Part shown: one piece after another, positions 1-6,192 of the stretch
How positions within the stretch are numbered: the stretch's first letter is position 1
Layout of the letters: every line of letters starts with the position of its first letter
Assembly (NCBI GenBank): GCA_022566435.1
Contig: JADFIX010000179.1
Span: 1-7,188, forward strand
Direction: 5' to 3'
Source of the DNA: Planctomycetota bacterium
GTDB lineage: Bacteria; Planctomycetota; Phycisphaerae; UBA1845
DNA: 7,188 nucleotides
Program-made: the position numbers and the translations under genes
Notes under the pieces: generated by a model
What the model saw: the letters and a program-made list of their open reading frames with translations, nothing else
What the model was told of the DNA's origin: nothing
Database searches by the model: none

Positions 1-2
1 AC

Positions 3-1415
3 ACCGGGCCTTGCGACGAGACTTGCCCGAACGTTTGGGATCCGGTGTGCGGTATCGATGGCGTGACATATTCCAATGCCTGCTTCGCGGAGTTGGCAGG
101 CGTACCGATCGCTCATCTCGGCGAATGCGGGGCCGTGTGCGGTGGTCTCGGTCCTTATCCGCCGTGCGATCTGGGCACGTTCTGCAAGTTTCCGCCGGGC
201 GCCTGCGATGACCCGGCGGTGGCGGGTGAATGTACGGCGATTCCCACCATATGCCCCGCAGTGTGGATTCCGGTGTGCGGTTGTGACGGCAACACCTACG
301 GCAACGAATGCGAAGCCGCGGCGGCGGGCGTGTCCATCGACCATCCCGGTGAATGTACCGGCGGTGAATGCGCCGCGACGAGGGTATTGTCGGATCCGGA
401 TCCTTCTTATTGTACCGGCGTACCCAAGGTGGTGCGCATTCTTTTAACGCCGCCTGATAGCGTCACAGCGGTCGCGCTAAATGACACGCCGCCGGCCGGT
501 TGGATCGTAAGCCACATCAGTCACGGCGGTACGTTCGATGCGATAAACGGGAAGGTGAAATGGGGACCGTTCTTCCCGCCCAACGTCCCGTCCGAGGTGA
601 CGTACGATGTGACGTCCGCGGCGGGAGACGTCGGCGTGGTTTGTTTTGCCGGCGAAATCTCGCTAGACGGGGTGAACAGCGCGGTGTGCGGTGACGACTG
701 CATCGCCGGCGAGGCCTGCTGCCCGTTCATGGATGCCGACTTATCGCAACCGCAGTGTGCGACGTGTCCCGCCGCTGATTGTGCCAGTGCGGCAGGTTCG
801 TGTGCGGACGGTCGTATTTCCCTGACCGAACTCGCCGGGTATGCCTGCGCCTGGATGACCGGCTGCAACGACGACTTATCCGGTATGACACGGGCCGCAT
901 TTGTGTGGCGCAACGGTGAATGCTACTGCTGGGATGATGCGGATCTGAATTGGCATCCGACCACGTGTCCGGCATCTGACTCCGGATGCTGCACGCCGTC
1001 GGGACGAGGGAGTGCCTCTACCGGAGGCTCCGCCCGCGCGGTCCTCACCTGGGACAACCTAAAAAAGATCGTGCGGTCTTCGGGTGCTGGGGGATTCAAC
1101 GGGACGCGCGAAATCGAGATTGCCCTGACGGTATCGCCGCCACCGGGCACCTCTGCGACCGCGGTAGCACTGTGGATTCCGCGTGCGTGGACCGTTGTGA
1201 CGGCGAGTGACGGCGGACAGTGGGACGAAATTCATCGGAAAGTCAAATGGGGTCCGACCTTCGGGGATCTCGCCCAGTCGATGACCTTGACGGTACGTTG
1301 GGTCCCGGGCGATGCGCTGCCGGTAGCACGTCGGTCTGTCCGCGGCGGATTGGCGAGTGGCTTTGAAGGCGTGGTATCGTTCGACGGCGTGAATCAGCCG
1401 ATCTCGATGAGGTAG
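3..1415 (+). CDS. Large secreted Cys-rich protein with two Kazal domains and two VKWGP modules (5' partial)
   Basis: The reading frame is open from base 3, so the gene starts upstream of the window; the GTG at 45 lies inside the first Kazal domain and is not the real start. Visible order: Kazal-like domain 1 (about 12-128, PVCGIDGVTYSNAC core); a Cys-rich linker (about 135-233); Kazal-like domain 2 (about 231-356, PVCGCDGNTYGNEC core, ending HPGEC); VKWGP module copy 1 (about 423-698); a Cys-rich stretch with a dockerin-like segment, DGRISLTELAGYACAW (about 807-938); a Ser/Gly linker; and VKWGP module copy 2 (about 1107-1409). The protein ends at SMR a few residues after the last module, with no C-terminal membrane anchor or sorting signal. 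Kazal domains classically bind serine proteases, but bacterial versions like these are mostly of unknown role. The many cysteines imply an exported, disulfide-bonded protein. The exact function is not recognised. Confidence is high that the frame is real and exported, low on its role. Confidence 0.85.
   Translation, partial: TGPCDETCPNVWDPVCGIDGVTYSNACFAELAGVPIAHLGECGAVCGGLGPYPPCDLGTFCKFPPGACDDPAVAGECTAIPTICPAVWIPVCGCDGNTYGNECEAAAAGVSIDHPGECTGGECAATRVLSDPDPSYCTGVPKVVRILLTPPDSVTAVALNDTPPAGWIVSHISHGGTFDAINGKVKWGPFFPPNVPSEVTYDVTSAAGDVGVVCFAGEISLDGVNSAVCGDDCIAGEACCPFMDADLSQPQCATCPAADCASAAGSCADGRISLTELAGYACAWMTGCNDDLSGMTRAAFVWRNGECYCWDDADLNWHPTTCPASDSGCCTPSGRGSASTGGSARAVLTWDNLKKIVRSSGAGGFNGTREIEIALTVSPPPGTSATAVALWIPRAWTVVTASDGGQWDEIHRKVKWGPTFGDLAQSMTLTVRWVPGDALPVARRSVRGGLASGFEGVVSFDGVNQPISMR
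12..128 (+). other. Kazal-type domain 1 (encoded)
   Basis: The segment contains the Kazal signature PVCG-x-DG-x-TY-x-N-x-C followed by a Gly-Glu-Cys end. The usual Cys after the central helix is missing (AELAGV instead of an A-x-C pattern), a common deviation in bacterial Kazal-like modules, so protease inhibition cannot be assumed. Confidence 0.75.
231..356 (+). other. Kazal-type domain 2 (encoded)
   Basis: The signature PVCGCDGNTYGNEC is followed by an Ala-rich helix (EAAAAGVSIDH) and GEC. Six cysteines are visible. The Cys-rich stretch before it (about 135-233, with CGG, FCKFPPGAC and GEC blocks) resembles the module that usually precedes such domains in bacterial Kazal proteins. Confidence 0.8.
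423..698 (+). repeat. VKWGP module, copy 1 (protein-level repeat)
   Basis: This is the first of three related modules of about 90 residues. Shared landmarks are a Trp in GWIVSHISHGGTFD, then KVKWGPFF at 552-575, then SEVTYDVT, then a Gly-rich turn and EISLDGVN. It reads like an all-beta extracellular domain. It is close to copy 3 at 1612-1890, where the HISHGG / NISHSG and KVKWGPFF blocks match. Confidence 0.8.
1107..1409 (+). repeat. VKWGP module, copy 2 (divergent)
   Basis: This copy shares the landmarks AWTVVTASDGGQWDE, KVKWGPTF and VVSFDGVN with copies 1 and 3, but the SHISHGG block has become TASDGG and the region after the Trp is more diverged. The protein ends five residues after the FDGVN block, so nothing follows this module. 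Confidence 0.7.
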
Positions 1416-1470
1416 AAGATCCGTACGCGGGAAACTACCGCGTCCGATCGAATGGTAGGGGCGGTTGCCG

Positions 1471-2022
1471 ATGATACTTGCGAAACAAGCGAGCGGACCA
1501 ACGACTTGCTGCACCATTACCGCACTGGGTTGGGCCGTGTTGAGTGTCATGACGCCTCCGACCCGTGCGCAGGATCCGATGCGCGATCTTTCCGCCTACT
1601 CGAATCCAGTGACCGTTTTTTCGGTTCAGATCACGGTTGATACACCGCTCCGCACCGTGACGGCAGTCATGGAAGAATCGCCGCCGACCAACTGGTCGGT
1701 GTCGAATATCAGTCATAGCGGGACCTGGGATGAGCAAAGTCAGAAGGTCAAGTGGGGACCGTTCTTCAGCTCGTCCATTCCTCCCACCGTAAGCTACGAT
1801 GTGACGCCGGCCGGGGCCGGCTCTGAGCGATGTTTCGACGGAACGATTTCATTCGACGCCGTCGACGAAACGATCGGCGGCGATCTGTGCGTAGGTGATC
1901 CCATTCCCGCGATTTCGCATTGGGGACTGGCTTGCATGACCCTGCTCGTGCTTACCGCATCGAGCATATTACTGGGGCATGGGCGACCGTGTCGGAAACG
2001 ATGGAAGGCGTGTATTGGCTGA
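1471..2022 (+). CDS. Small exported VKWGP-module protein with IPTL-CTERM sorting signal
   Basis: I chose the ATG at 1471 (183 residues) over the in-frame TTG at 1465; a G-rich stretch (GGTAGGGGCGG) just upstream could serve as ribosome binding site. Residues 1-34 form a signal peptide with a hydrophobic core (CTITALGWAVLSVM) and a likely cleavage after TRA. Residues about 48-140 are one VKWGP module (NWSVSNISHSGTWDE, KVKWGPFF, TISFDAVDETIGGD). Residues 145-152 are IPAISHWG, followed by a hydrophobic segment (LACMTLLVLTASSILLG) and a basic tail (RPCRKRWK). This three-part C-terminus is the IPTL-CTERM signal, known to be handled by exosortase H; an xrtH gene lies downstream in this window. The mature product is therefore probably transferred to or released at the cell surface. 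The biological role of the module is unknown. It lies 55 bases after the related gene 3-1415 and may be cotranscribed. Confidence 0.85.
   Translation: MILAKQASGPTTCCTITALGWAVLSVMTPPTRAQDPMRDLSAYSNPVTVFSVQITVDTPLRTVTAVMEESPPTNWSVSNISHSGTWDEQSQKVKWGPFFSSSIPPTVSYDVTPAGAGSERCFDGTISFDAVDETIGGDLCVGDPIPAISHWGLACMTLLVLTASSILLGHGRPCRKRWKACIG
1612..1890 (+). repeat. VKWGP module, copy 3
   Basis: The only globular part of the small IPTL-CTERM protein. It carries WSVSNISHSGTWDE, QKVKWGPFF, TVSYDVTP and TISFDAVDETIGGD, aligned in order with copy 1 of the upstream gene. This supports origin by module duplication between neighbouring genes. Confidence 0.8.
1903..2007 (+). other. IPTL-CTERM protein-sorting signal (encoded)
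   Basis: Bases 1903-1926 encode IPAISHWG, a variant of the consensus IPTLSEWG. A transmembrane stretch of about 17 residues and a tail of Arg/Lys residues follow. This signature-helix-basic tail order is diagnostic of exosortase substrates; the sequence before the helix identifies the XrtH class. Confidence 0.85.
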
Positions 2023-2029
2023 GTTCCTT

Positions 2030-2063
2030 GGTGGAGGCCCACCGTACGCCGCGCGTGGCGCGG
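2030..2063. terminator. Candidate bidirectional terminator between convergent genes
   Basis: Two hairpins fill the 49-base gap between the stop at 2022 and the convergent stop at 2072: GGTGG-AGGC-CCACC (2030-2043) and CCGCGC-GTG-GCGCGG (2049-2063). Only a weak run (TCTTTC) follows on the plus strand, so this is not a textbook intrinsic terminator. Location and stem quality are the support. Confidence 0.4.
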
Positions 2064-2071
2064 TGCGTCTT

Positions 2072-3607
2072 TCAACCGTCCTTGTCATCTTCGTTGCAAG
2101 GTTCGGGCGGCATGAGTGGCTTATAGTCACGGGCTAGCGTGTCCGTATCCACCTTTCTGCTCCTCAGAACCTTCACACTTGCGGTTCGCATATTGACGGC
2201 CACCAGCTCCGTGACGTTACGGACCTTGCGTTCCTCAATGCGTATGGGCCCCTTGAGCATTTGATCGAACACCGTGACGCGGCGCCCGATGCTGATGATC
2301 ACTCTGGGGTAAATAGCTTTGGATACTTCAATCGATGGTTTCACCATGTCGTCGGCTTCGTAGAGTAGCCGCTTGCGGCGGGATTCCTCCTCTTCGATTT
2401 GTGCTTCCATTTCGTGGGCCTTTAAGCTCAACTCGGTTGCCCGTTCGCGTTGTGACGCGGTCAGTCGCTTGACGTTGCTCAGAAGAGGCGCTACGCTTCC
2501 CCGAATGCGCTCCACGATCTCCCACTTCGCCTTGAGCCCGGCCTCGATGGCATCCGCCTCTATTATTTCTTGCGGGGATGGACCCAGAAATATGAGCGTT
2601 GGCACATCGCCGTCACTGCCAAGCGACTTCAACTGACCGCCGGATCGGGCATACGCATGTCCTCCAATCACCGCCAGTCGGTCTCCGATGAGCCGGCTGT
2701 TTGTCCGCACACGGCAGCCGATCAGTTCCACCGCGACTCTGATGTCGCCGGCGGCCGTCAAGTCAGCCTCGGTGCAGAACTTGGCGACGATCTCCCCGCC
2801 GGCGCAGACTCTGCCCGAGTTCCGACCCACGATGCCGCCTTTTACGAGGATGTCGCCGGTCGCTTCGACGGTGGCCGCCTCAATGGCGTCGCCGACGGTA
2901 ATCGACTTCTCGCAACGAACGTCGAACCGGTTCTGGATCGCGCCGGCCACGCGGAGGTGTATCGTGGAGTTCACATTGCCGGTTTGAAAGTCGATATTAC
3001 CCGGAATCACCAGCTCTTCTTCGATTCGAAGCACGAGTCCGTTTTGCACGAACCTGCCGGGAACGTTGCTGATAATCTGCGAGGTGTCTTGCGTGGAACG
3101 CCGGATGGATGTCTCCAGTTCCAGGGGCTGAGGTGAACCCTTGGCTTTGATCAACTCTCCCGTCACGTCCACACCGTCGCGCGGCGGACACGGGGGCCGC
3201 AGCGTGCCGATCACCTGATCCTTTGCGAGCGTCACGATAGAATTAAACGTGTAGTGATTGGCCGGCACATCATCTTGCCAGTCTACACTTTTTTTTTGGA
3301 AAGCCTCGTCCCATACTAACTCCTCGTCCTTTCCTTCGCAGGGGGCACGACCCTTGGCGACGACAAACTTCTGATCGTCGTCTGAGTTGTCGCCTGAGTC
3401 GTCGGCACACAGTCGGACGAACTCGTCGACTCGTTCGCGGACGGCATCGGTGACGGTGACATTTGCCCGCTCGAGTGCACCCAAAACATCGGCCGGCGTC
3501 GGGCAAGGCGACGAGTCACCCGGTGGGACGCTGATCGTGGCGGACAATCGATCATCCGAGATGGCAACCGCGATACGGTCTTCAGCTGTTGCGGACGCAT
3601 TGCTCAC
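2072..3607 (-). CDS. FapA-like / DUF342 protein
   Basis: This 511-residue protein fits the FapA (flagellar assembly protein A, DUF342) family along its length. The N-terminal domain contains VVAKGRAPCEGKDEEL (about 82-97) and FNSIVTL (121-127), then the family's hallmark GTLRPPCPPRDGVDVTGELI (134-153). Residues about 200-325 are a right-handed beta-helix with repeated hydrophobic-Gly-Asp turns (GNIDF, EATGDILVKGGI, CAGGEIVAKF, AAGDIRV). Residues about 375-418 are a charged coiled coil (ERATELSLKAHEMEAQIEEEE), followed by a beta domain with VIISIGRRVTVFD. The start is GTG at 3607, supported by a strong GGAGG six bases upstream. Family members are often annotated as flagellar or polar-localisation factors, but no flagellar gene is seen here and many members occur outside flagellar loci, so the role is open. 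The gene is convergent with the IPTL-CTERM gene. Confidence 0.85.
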   Translation of the reverse strand: MSNASATAEDRIAVAISDDRLSATISVPPGDSSPCPTPADVLGALERANVTVTDAVRERVDEFVRLCADDSGDNSDDDQKFVVAKGRAPCEGKDEELVWDEAFQKKSVDWQDDVPANHYTFNSIVTLAKDQVIGTLRPPCPPRDGVDVTGELIKAKGSPQPLELETSIRRSTQDTSQIISNVPGRFVQNGLVLRIEEELVIPGNIDFQTGNVNSTIHLRVAGAIQNRFDVRCEKSITVGDAIEAATVEATGDILVKGGIVGRNSGRVCAGGEIVAKFCTEADLTAAGDIRVAVELIGCRVRTNSRLIGDRLAVIGGHAYARSGGQLKSLGSDGDVPTLIFLGPSPQEIIEADAIEAGLKAKWEIVERIRGSVAPLLSNVKRLTASQRERATELSLKAHEMEAQIEEEESRRKRLLYEADDMVKPSIEVSKAIYPRVIISIGRRVTVFDQMLKGPIRIEERKVRNVTELVAVNMRTASVKVLRSRKVDTDTLARDYKPLMPPEPCNEDDKDG

Positions 3608-3618
3608 GGTGAGCCTCC
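3608..3618 (-). promoter_or_regulatory. Ribosome binding site fixing the GTG start of the FapA-like gene
   Basis: On the minus strand GGAGG (3614-3618) sits six bases before the GTG at 3607. The nearby upstream ATG reads into a stop within eight codons in another frame, so the GTG is the best start. Confidence 0.7.
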
Positions 3619-3682
3619 GATGACCATGGAGTCGGACTGACTTTTCGATGCCCTACACTCTGAGACACTTGACGCGTGGCGC

Positions 3683-3705
3683 ACGCGTGTCTGTTCGACA
3701 CGCGT
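3683..3705. repeat. Perfect 9-bp inverted repeat within an ACGCGT cluster
   Basis: ACGCGTGTC (3683-3691) and GACACGCGT (3697-3705) are perfect reverse complements with a five-base loop. A further ACGCGT lies at 3672-3677, giving three copies of this palindrome in 34 bases, 65-98 bases upstream of the GTG start of the FapA-like gene. It could be an operator or a structured leader of that gene. No T-run follows to suggest a terminator. Confidence 0.55.
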
Positions 3706-4090
3706 AAATTTCTATTACGATCCCACGTGCGCGAGTCGGAACTGACTTCTTCCATGCCGTCCGTTTCGTATGGCTCGATAACGCCACCGACGACAGTGCG
3801 ACACAAGTCGGCGTCTGTGTCCGAGGGGAAACCGTACGACTGATAATCCGGCAGAGGAATTCAGCGCACCCTTGAAGGCATCGGGGAATTCATGTCTACG
3901 CTTTAGCGTTTGCCAGGCGCGGATCGTGTCCGATAAGCTCCACAGACGGACGCCGTGACCACAGGTTCTCTGCCCGTTACACGCTTTGGCGAAGTTTGGA
4001 ATCGCACAAAGACGATTTCTCGACGTTTTTGGGGTCCCGGGCTCGGTGTTCAGCGCAAGTCGCTTGCGAGCGAGTTTCGCCGCGCGCACG

Positions 4091-4157
4091 ATCTACGTGG
4101 TGTGCGATCGTTGTTCGCCCCGTTAGGGCGAACCATGACCTCACGCGCGGCGTAGAT
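4091..4157. repeat. Nested inverted repeat, possibly a dispersed palindromic element
   Basis: The inner stem is perfect: GTTCGCCC (4113-4120), loop CGTTA, GGGCGAAC (4126-4133). An outer pair ATCTACG (4091-4097) / CGTAGAT (4151-4157) encloses it, with less regular pairing between. The design resembles extragenic palindromes (REP-like) or a small structured RNA. No transposase is nearby. Confidence 0.5.
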
Positions 4158-4382
4158 CCAGGCGAGCAACTCGTGCAGAACAACGACGCCCTGGGGACTT
4201 GAACACAAGAACGTAGGAGCCCTGAAAGAGCGCCACAGCCAAGGACTCGACATGCAACAGTCATTGTCGATGAATCTCGTTCACCTCATTGATGTTTTCG
4301 AGTCGCCATCGCGTCTCTTGGTTTAACGAACGGCACGTCTGCGATTGTATCTTGGCATCACGCCGCCTATGATGGCCCTGAC

Positions 4383-4871
4383 ATGAGATTTGACGTGATG
4401 CGATTCTTTGCCCTAGCGCTCGGTTCGGCCATTGCATGTTCCGGGTGCGTGGCAGCCCGTGGACGCGCTTTCGAACCGGACGAAATCCGCGCGGTTCTCG
4501 ACCGCCAGGCCCGCGCTTGGAACCGCGGTGACATCGCGGCCTTCATGGATTCGTATGATCGATCACCTCGGCTAACCTTCAGTTCCTCAGGCAAGGTCAC
4601 ACGCGGTTGGCAATCCACGCTGGACAATTACTACCTGCGGTATCCGACCCGCGAGGCCATGGGCCGCCTGACATTCAGCGAGCTAGAGGTGACGAAGCTG
4701 GGCGACGATGCCGCGCTGGTACTCGGCGGGTGGCACTTGGATCGCGGTGATCCGGTTGGTGGTGTGTTCACGCTAGTGCTTCGCCGCAGGGCGGGTCGGT
4801 GGTTGATCATCCACGATCACACGTCTCGCACGCCGGCGGATTCCTCCGGCGGCCCGCGTTCCTCTCATTGA
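4383..4871 (+). CDS. Exported NTF2-like (SnoaL / DUF4440-type) protein, putative lipoprotein
   Basis: The 162-residue product begins with a short N-region and a hydrophobic segment (RFFALALGSAIA) ending in cysteines at 19 and 22. Either could be a lipidated Cys, though neither gives an ideal lipobox, so ordinary secretion is also possible. The rest matches the NTF2-like fold of the DUF4440/SnoaL superfamily: a first helix IRAVLDRQARAWNRGDIAAFMDSYD (about 35-59), the Gly-Trp segment GWQSTLDNYYLRYPT (75-89), and a final beta-hairpin TLVLRRRAGRWLIIHDHTS (130-148), the typical 'W.I..dH.S' ending. Proteins of this type range from ketosteroid-isomerase-like enzymes to ligand-binding proteins, so no reaction is assigned. 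The ATG at 4383 has no clear ribosome binding site; ATG at 4398 (residue 6) would give a more typical signal peptide and is a real alternative. The gene stands alone, convergent with rsmG. Confidence 0.8.
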   Translation: MRFDVMRFFALALGSAIACSGCVAARGRAFEPDEIRAVLDRQARAWNRGDIAAFMDSYDRSPRLTFSSSGKVTRGWQSTLDNYYLRYPTREAMGRLTFSELEVTKLGDDAALVLGGWHLDRGDPVGGVFTLVLRRRAGRWLIIHDHTSRTPADSSGGPRSSH

Positions 4872-4945
4872 GTTTGCGTTCGAGGCCTCCCCTTCGAGAA
4901 ACGGTTCGGTAAAGCGCCGCGCCCACCATGACCTCGGAAGTTGCG

Positions 4946-5653
4946 TTATCTTGTCTTACGGAACGATTGGAGCGCTCTTTGAAGACGGTCGTCCTTCAGC
5001 GGGAGTTCGTATTTAAACGGGGGCTCGCTTCTAAAGCCGCTGTCGCCGCACTGCAACTGTGCCTCGGACAGCTCGTCGTCACTGATGTCCGTCGTCTTGT
5101 AGGCGACCAGCCAACCGTTCGGTGCAACGAAGTCTGCCGTATCCCTCAGGCACTTGGCCAGCTTTGCCACCGCGCGGACAGTCACGACATCCGCCGGTCG
5201 GCCCTCACGCCAGTGCGCGGAGTGGGCATGCACGGCCCGCAGGTTGGGTAAGCGCAGCGTCTCGACCACTCGCTCAATGAATCCGATCTTCTTGGCCGTC
5301 CCGTCGAGTGCCGTGACTTGCCATTCGGGTCGCATCACGGCCAACGGCACCGCCGGAAACCCCGCGCCGCTACCCACGTCCAGAACAGTGCCAACCTCAA
5401 TTCCGCGATCGCGAATCCAAAGCAGTAGGGCGAGTGAGTCGGCGTAATGCTTGACGGCCGCCTCGATGGGATTGGTGATTCGCGTCAAGTTCATCCGCGA
5501 GTTGGCTTCGAGCAAAGATTCAAAATGGGCACGGAGCATGCCGAGCTGCACCGATGTCCAGTCGATCCGCCATCGGTCGAGAAGTTGCGAGAGCGTGTGT
5601 TCGAATTCAACGGGCACGGTCGTCATCCGCACAGTGTGCACGATCGGGGACAT
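4946..5653 (-). CDS. rsmG: 16S rRNA (guanine(527)-N7)-methyltransferase RsmG
   Basis: RsmG (GidB) methylates N7 of G527 in the 530 loop of 16S rRNA using S-adenosylmethionine; its loss gives low-level streptomycin resistance in several bacteria. The 235-residue length is normal for the family. Diagnostic blocks: MNLTRITNPIEAAVKHYADSL (about 54-74), the family's entry motif; VLDVGSGAGFPAVPLAV (90-106), the SAM-binding loop; VTALDGTAKKIGFIERV (113-129); VVTVRAVAKL (156-165), close to the usual SRA-containing block; and LVAYKTTD (182-189). The start used is ATG at 5653; ATG at 5626 (residue 10) is an alternative, as neither has a strong ribosome binding site at ideal distance. It is not beside mnmG (gidA) or parAB here, unlike the classical origin-proximal arrangement. 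Its 3' end is convergent with the NTF2-like gene. Confidence 0.95.
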   Translation of the reverse strand: MSPIVHTVRMTTVPVEFEHTLSQLLDRWRIDWTSVQLGMLRAHFESLLEANSRMNLTRITNPIEAAVKHYADSLALLLWIRDRGIEVGTVLDVGSGAGFPAVPLAVMRPEWQVTALDGTAKKIGFIERVVETLRLPNLRAVHAHSAHWREGRPADVVTVRAVAKLAKCLRDTADFVAPNGWLVAYKTTDISDDELSEAQLQCGDSGFRSEPPFKYELPLKDDRLQRALQSFRKTR

Positions 5654-5733
5654 GGTGACCAGCGCCGCTCCCGGTCCGAATGCAACACACTCCCGTTTCG
5701 GTGGCGCTTACGGCCGCGACGGGCGGTTGCATT

Positions 5734-5911
5734 GGGTGGCACCCTTGGCCAAGCCGGGAAGATTCTGGGTGCCATGGCCAAGCCCGGTATTCCCGGGCGC
5801 CGCCATGTCGTCTCTCAAATCCCTTATGGCGGCGCTTCGTTTGGCCATGGCACCCGCTTTTCGAACCGCGGCTACCAGGCACAACTTACGTAACGGCGTT
5901 GCATGCCACCC
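5734..5911. repeat. Nested inverted-repeat element (MITE- or REP-like)
   Basis: Outermost pair: GGGTGGCA (5734-5741) / TGCCACCC (5904-5911). Main pair, perfect over 15 bp: GGGTGCCATGGCCAA (5767-5781) / TTGGCCATGGCACCC (5841-5855). Inner pair, perfect over 10 bp: GCGCCGCCAT (5797-5806) / ATGGCGGCGC (5826-5835). An extra stem GCCCGG / CCGGGC lies at 5782-5798, and TGGCACCC (5737-5744) can also pair with GGGTGCCA (5767-5774). GTTGCAT occurs at 5726-5732 and 5898-5904, and inverted at 5680-5686. This layering is far beyond chance and suggests a non-autonomous mobile element or a strongly folded RNA. No transposase is present. Confidence 0.65.
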
Positions 5912-6033
5912 ACCCTCCGGACTATCGGCTTACAAATCTAGTCGGAAGTGACAGTTCAGGCTGGAACCTCGTGTGTTTGCCGATAACCATCGCCATAGAA
6001 CGCGCTAATTCTCGGACGATTGCGGTTAAATCG

Positions 6034-6066
6034 GGATTGGAGTCCGCCGGCGTCGGAGGACAATCC
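6034..6066. repeat. Imperfect hairpin upstream of xrtH
   Basis: GGATT (6034-6038) pairs with AATCC (6062-6066); after a three-base bulge GTCC (6042-6045) pairs with GGAC (6058-6061), and after one mismatch CCG (6047-6049) pairs with CGG (6054-6056) around the loop GCGT. It has no T-run, so a terminator is not supported. Confidence 0.4.
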
Positions 6067-6192
6067 GCGCAACACACGGATCCCGGCTTCCCATCGACAG
6101 AGGGAGCGGCGAACGAAGGCGGACTGCGGACGCCGCGCGACCTGCGGTGCGGGCTTGCGAAGAGGCGACGGGAACACCAAGCTCTCAGATCT

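Larger units (their letters stand above)
3608..4382. other. Intergenic region with hairpins, no supported gene
   Basis: About 775 bases lie between the divergent starts of the FapA-like gene and the NTF2-like gene. Several short open frames exist on both strands, but their products are Arg/Ser/Cys-rich with no recognisable family, as expected of chance frames in GC-rich DNA. The region holds the ACGCGT palindrome cluster (3672-3705) and a nested hairpin (4091-4157), described separately. Promoters for both flanking genes should lie here, but I could not identify a convincing -35/-10 pair. Confidence 0.5.

Noticed and set aside
1416..1470. Possibility that the genes 3-1415 and 1471-2022 are one gene split by a frameshift
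   Set aside because: The second gene has its own signal peptide after its start, and the gap holds no coding remnant, only a small ACGCGG/CCGCGT hairpin (1425-1443). Two separate genes fit better.
2570..3136. 188-codon plus-strand open frame opposite the FapA-like gene
   Set aside because: It is an antisense shadow of a well-supported gene with no family match of its own.
3582..3806. 74-codon minus-strand open frame that overlaps the start of the FapA-like gene; its first part (GGVIEPYETDGMEEVSSDS) looks somewhat protein-like
   Set aside because: It begins at a TTG shortly after a stop, has no clear ribosome binding site, loses protein-like character after about 30 residues and runs over the ribosome binding site of the FapA-like gene.
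3715..4089. 124-codon minus-strand open frame
   Set aside because: The product is Arg/Ser/Cys-rich with no family resemblance and spans the ACGCGT-flanking intergenic DNA; it looks like a chance frame.
4193..4206. GGGGACTTGAACAC resembles the antisense of a tRNA T-arm
   Set aside because: The sense T-stem (TTGTG/CCCCA) pairs poorly, and no anticodon stem, D-arm or acceptor stem can be assembled around it.
4050..4253. Minus-strand open frame with a protein-like patch (VVVLHELLAWIYAAREVMV), possibly a gene relic
   Set aside because: The frame crosses the perfect GTTCGCCC/GGGCGAAC palindrome, the flanks are low-quality Arg/Ser-rich sequence, and I recognise no family.
5726..5904. GTTGCAT at both ends of the nested repeat as a target-site duplication
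   Set aside because: The right copy lies inside the outermost inverted repeat rather than outside it, so the geometry does not fit a simple insertion.
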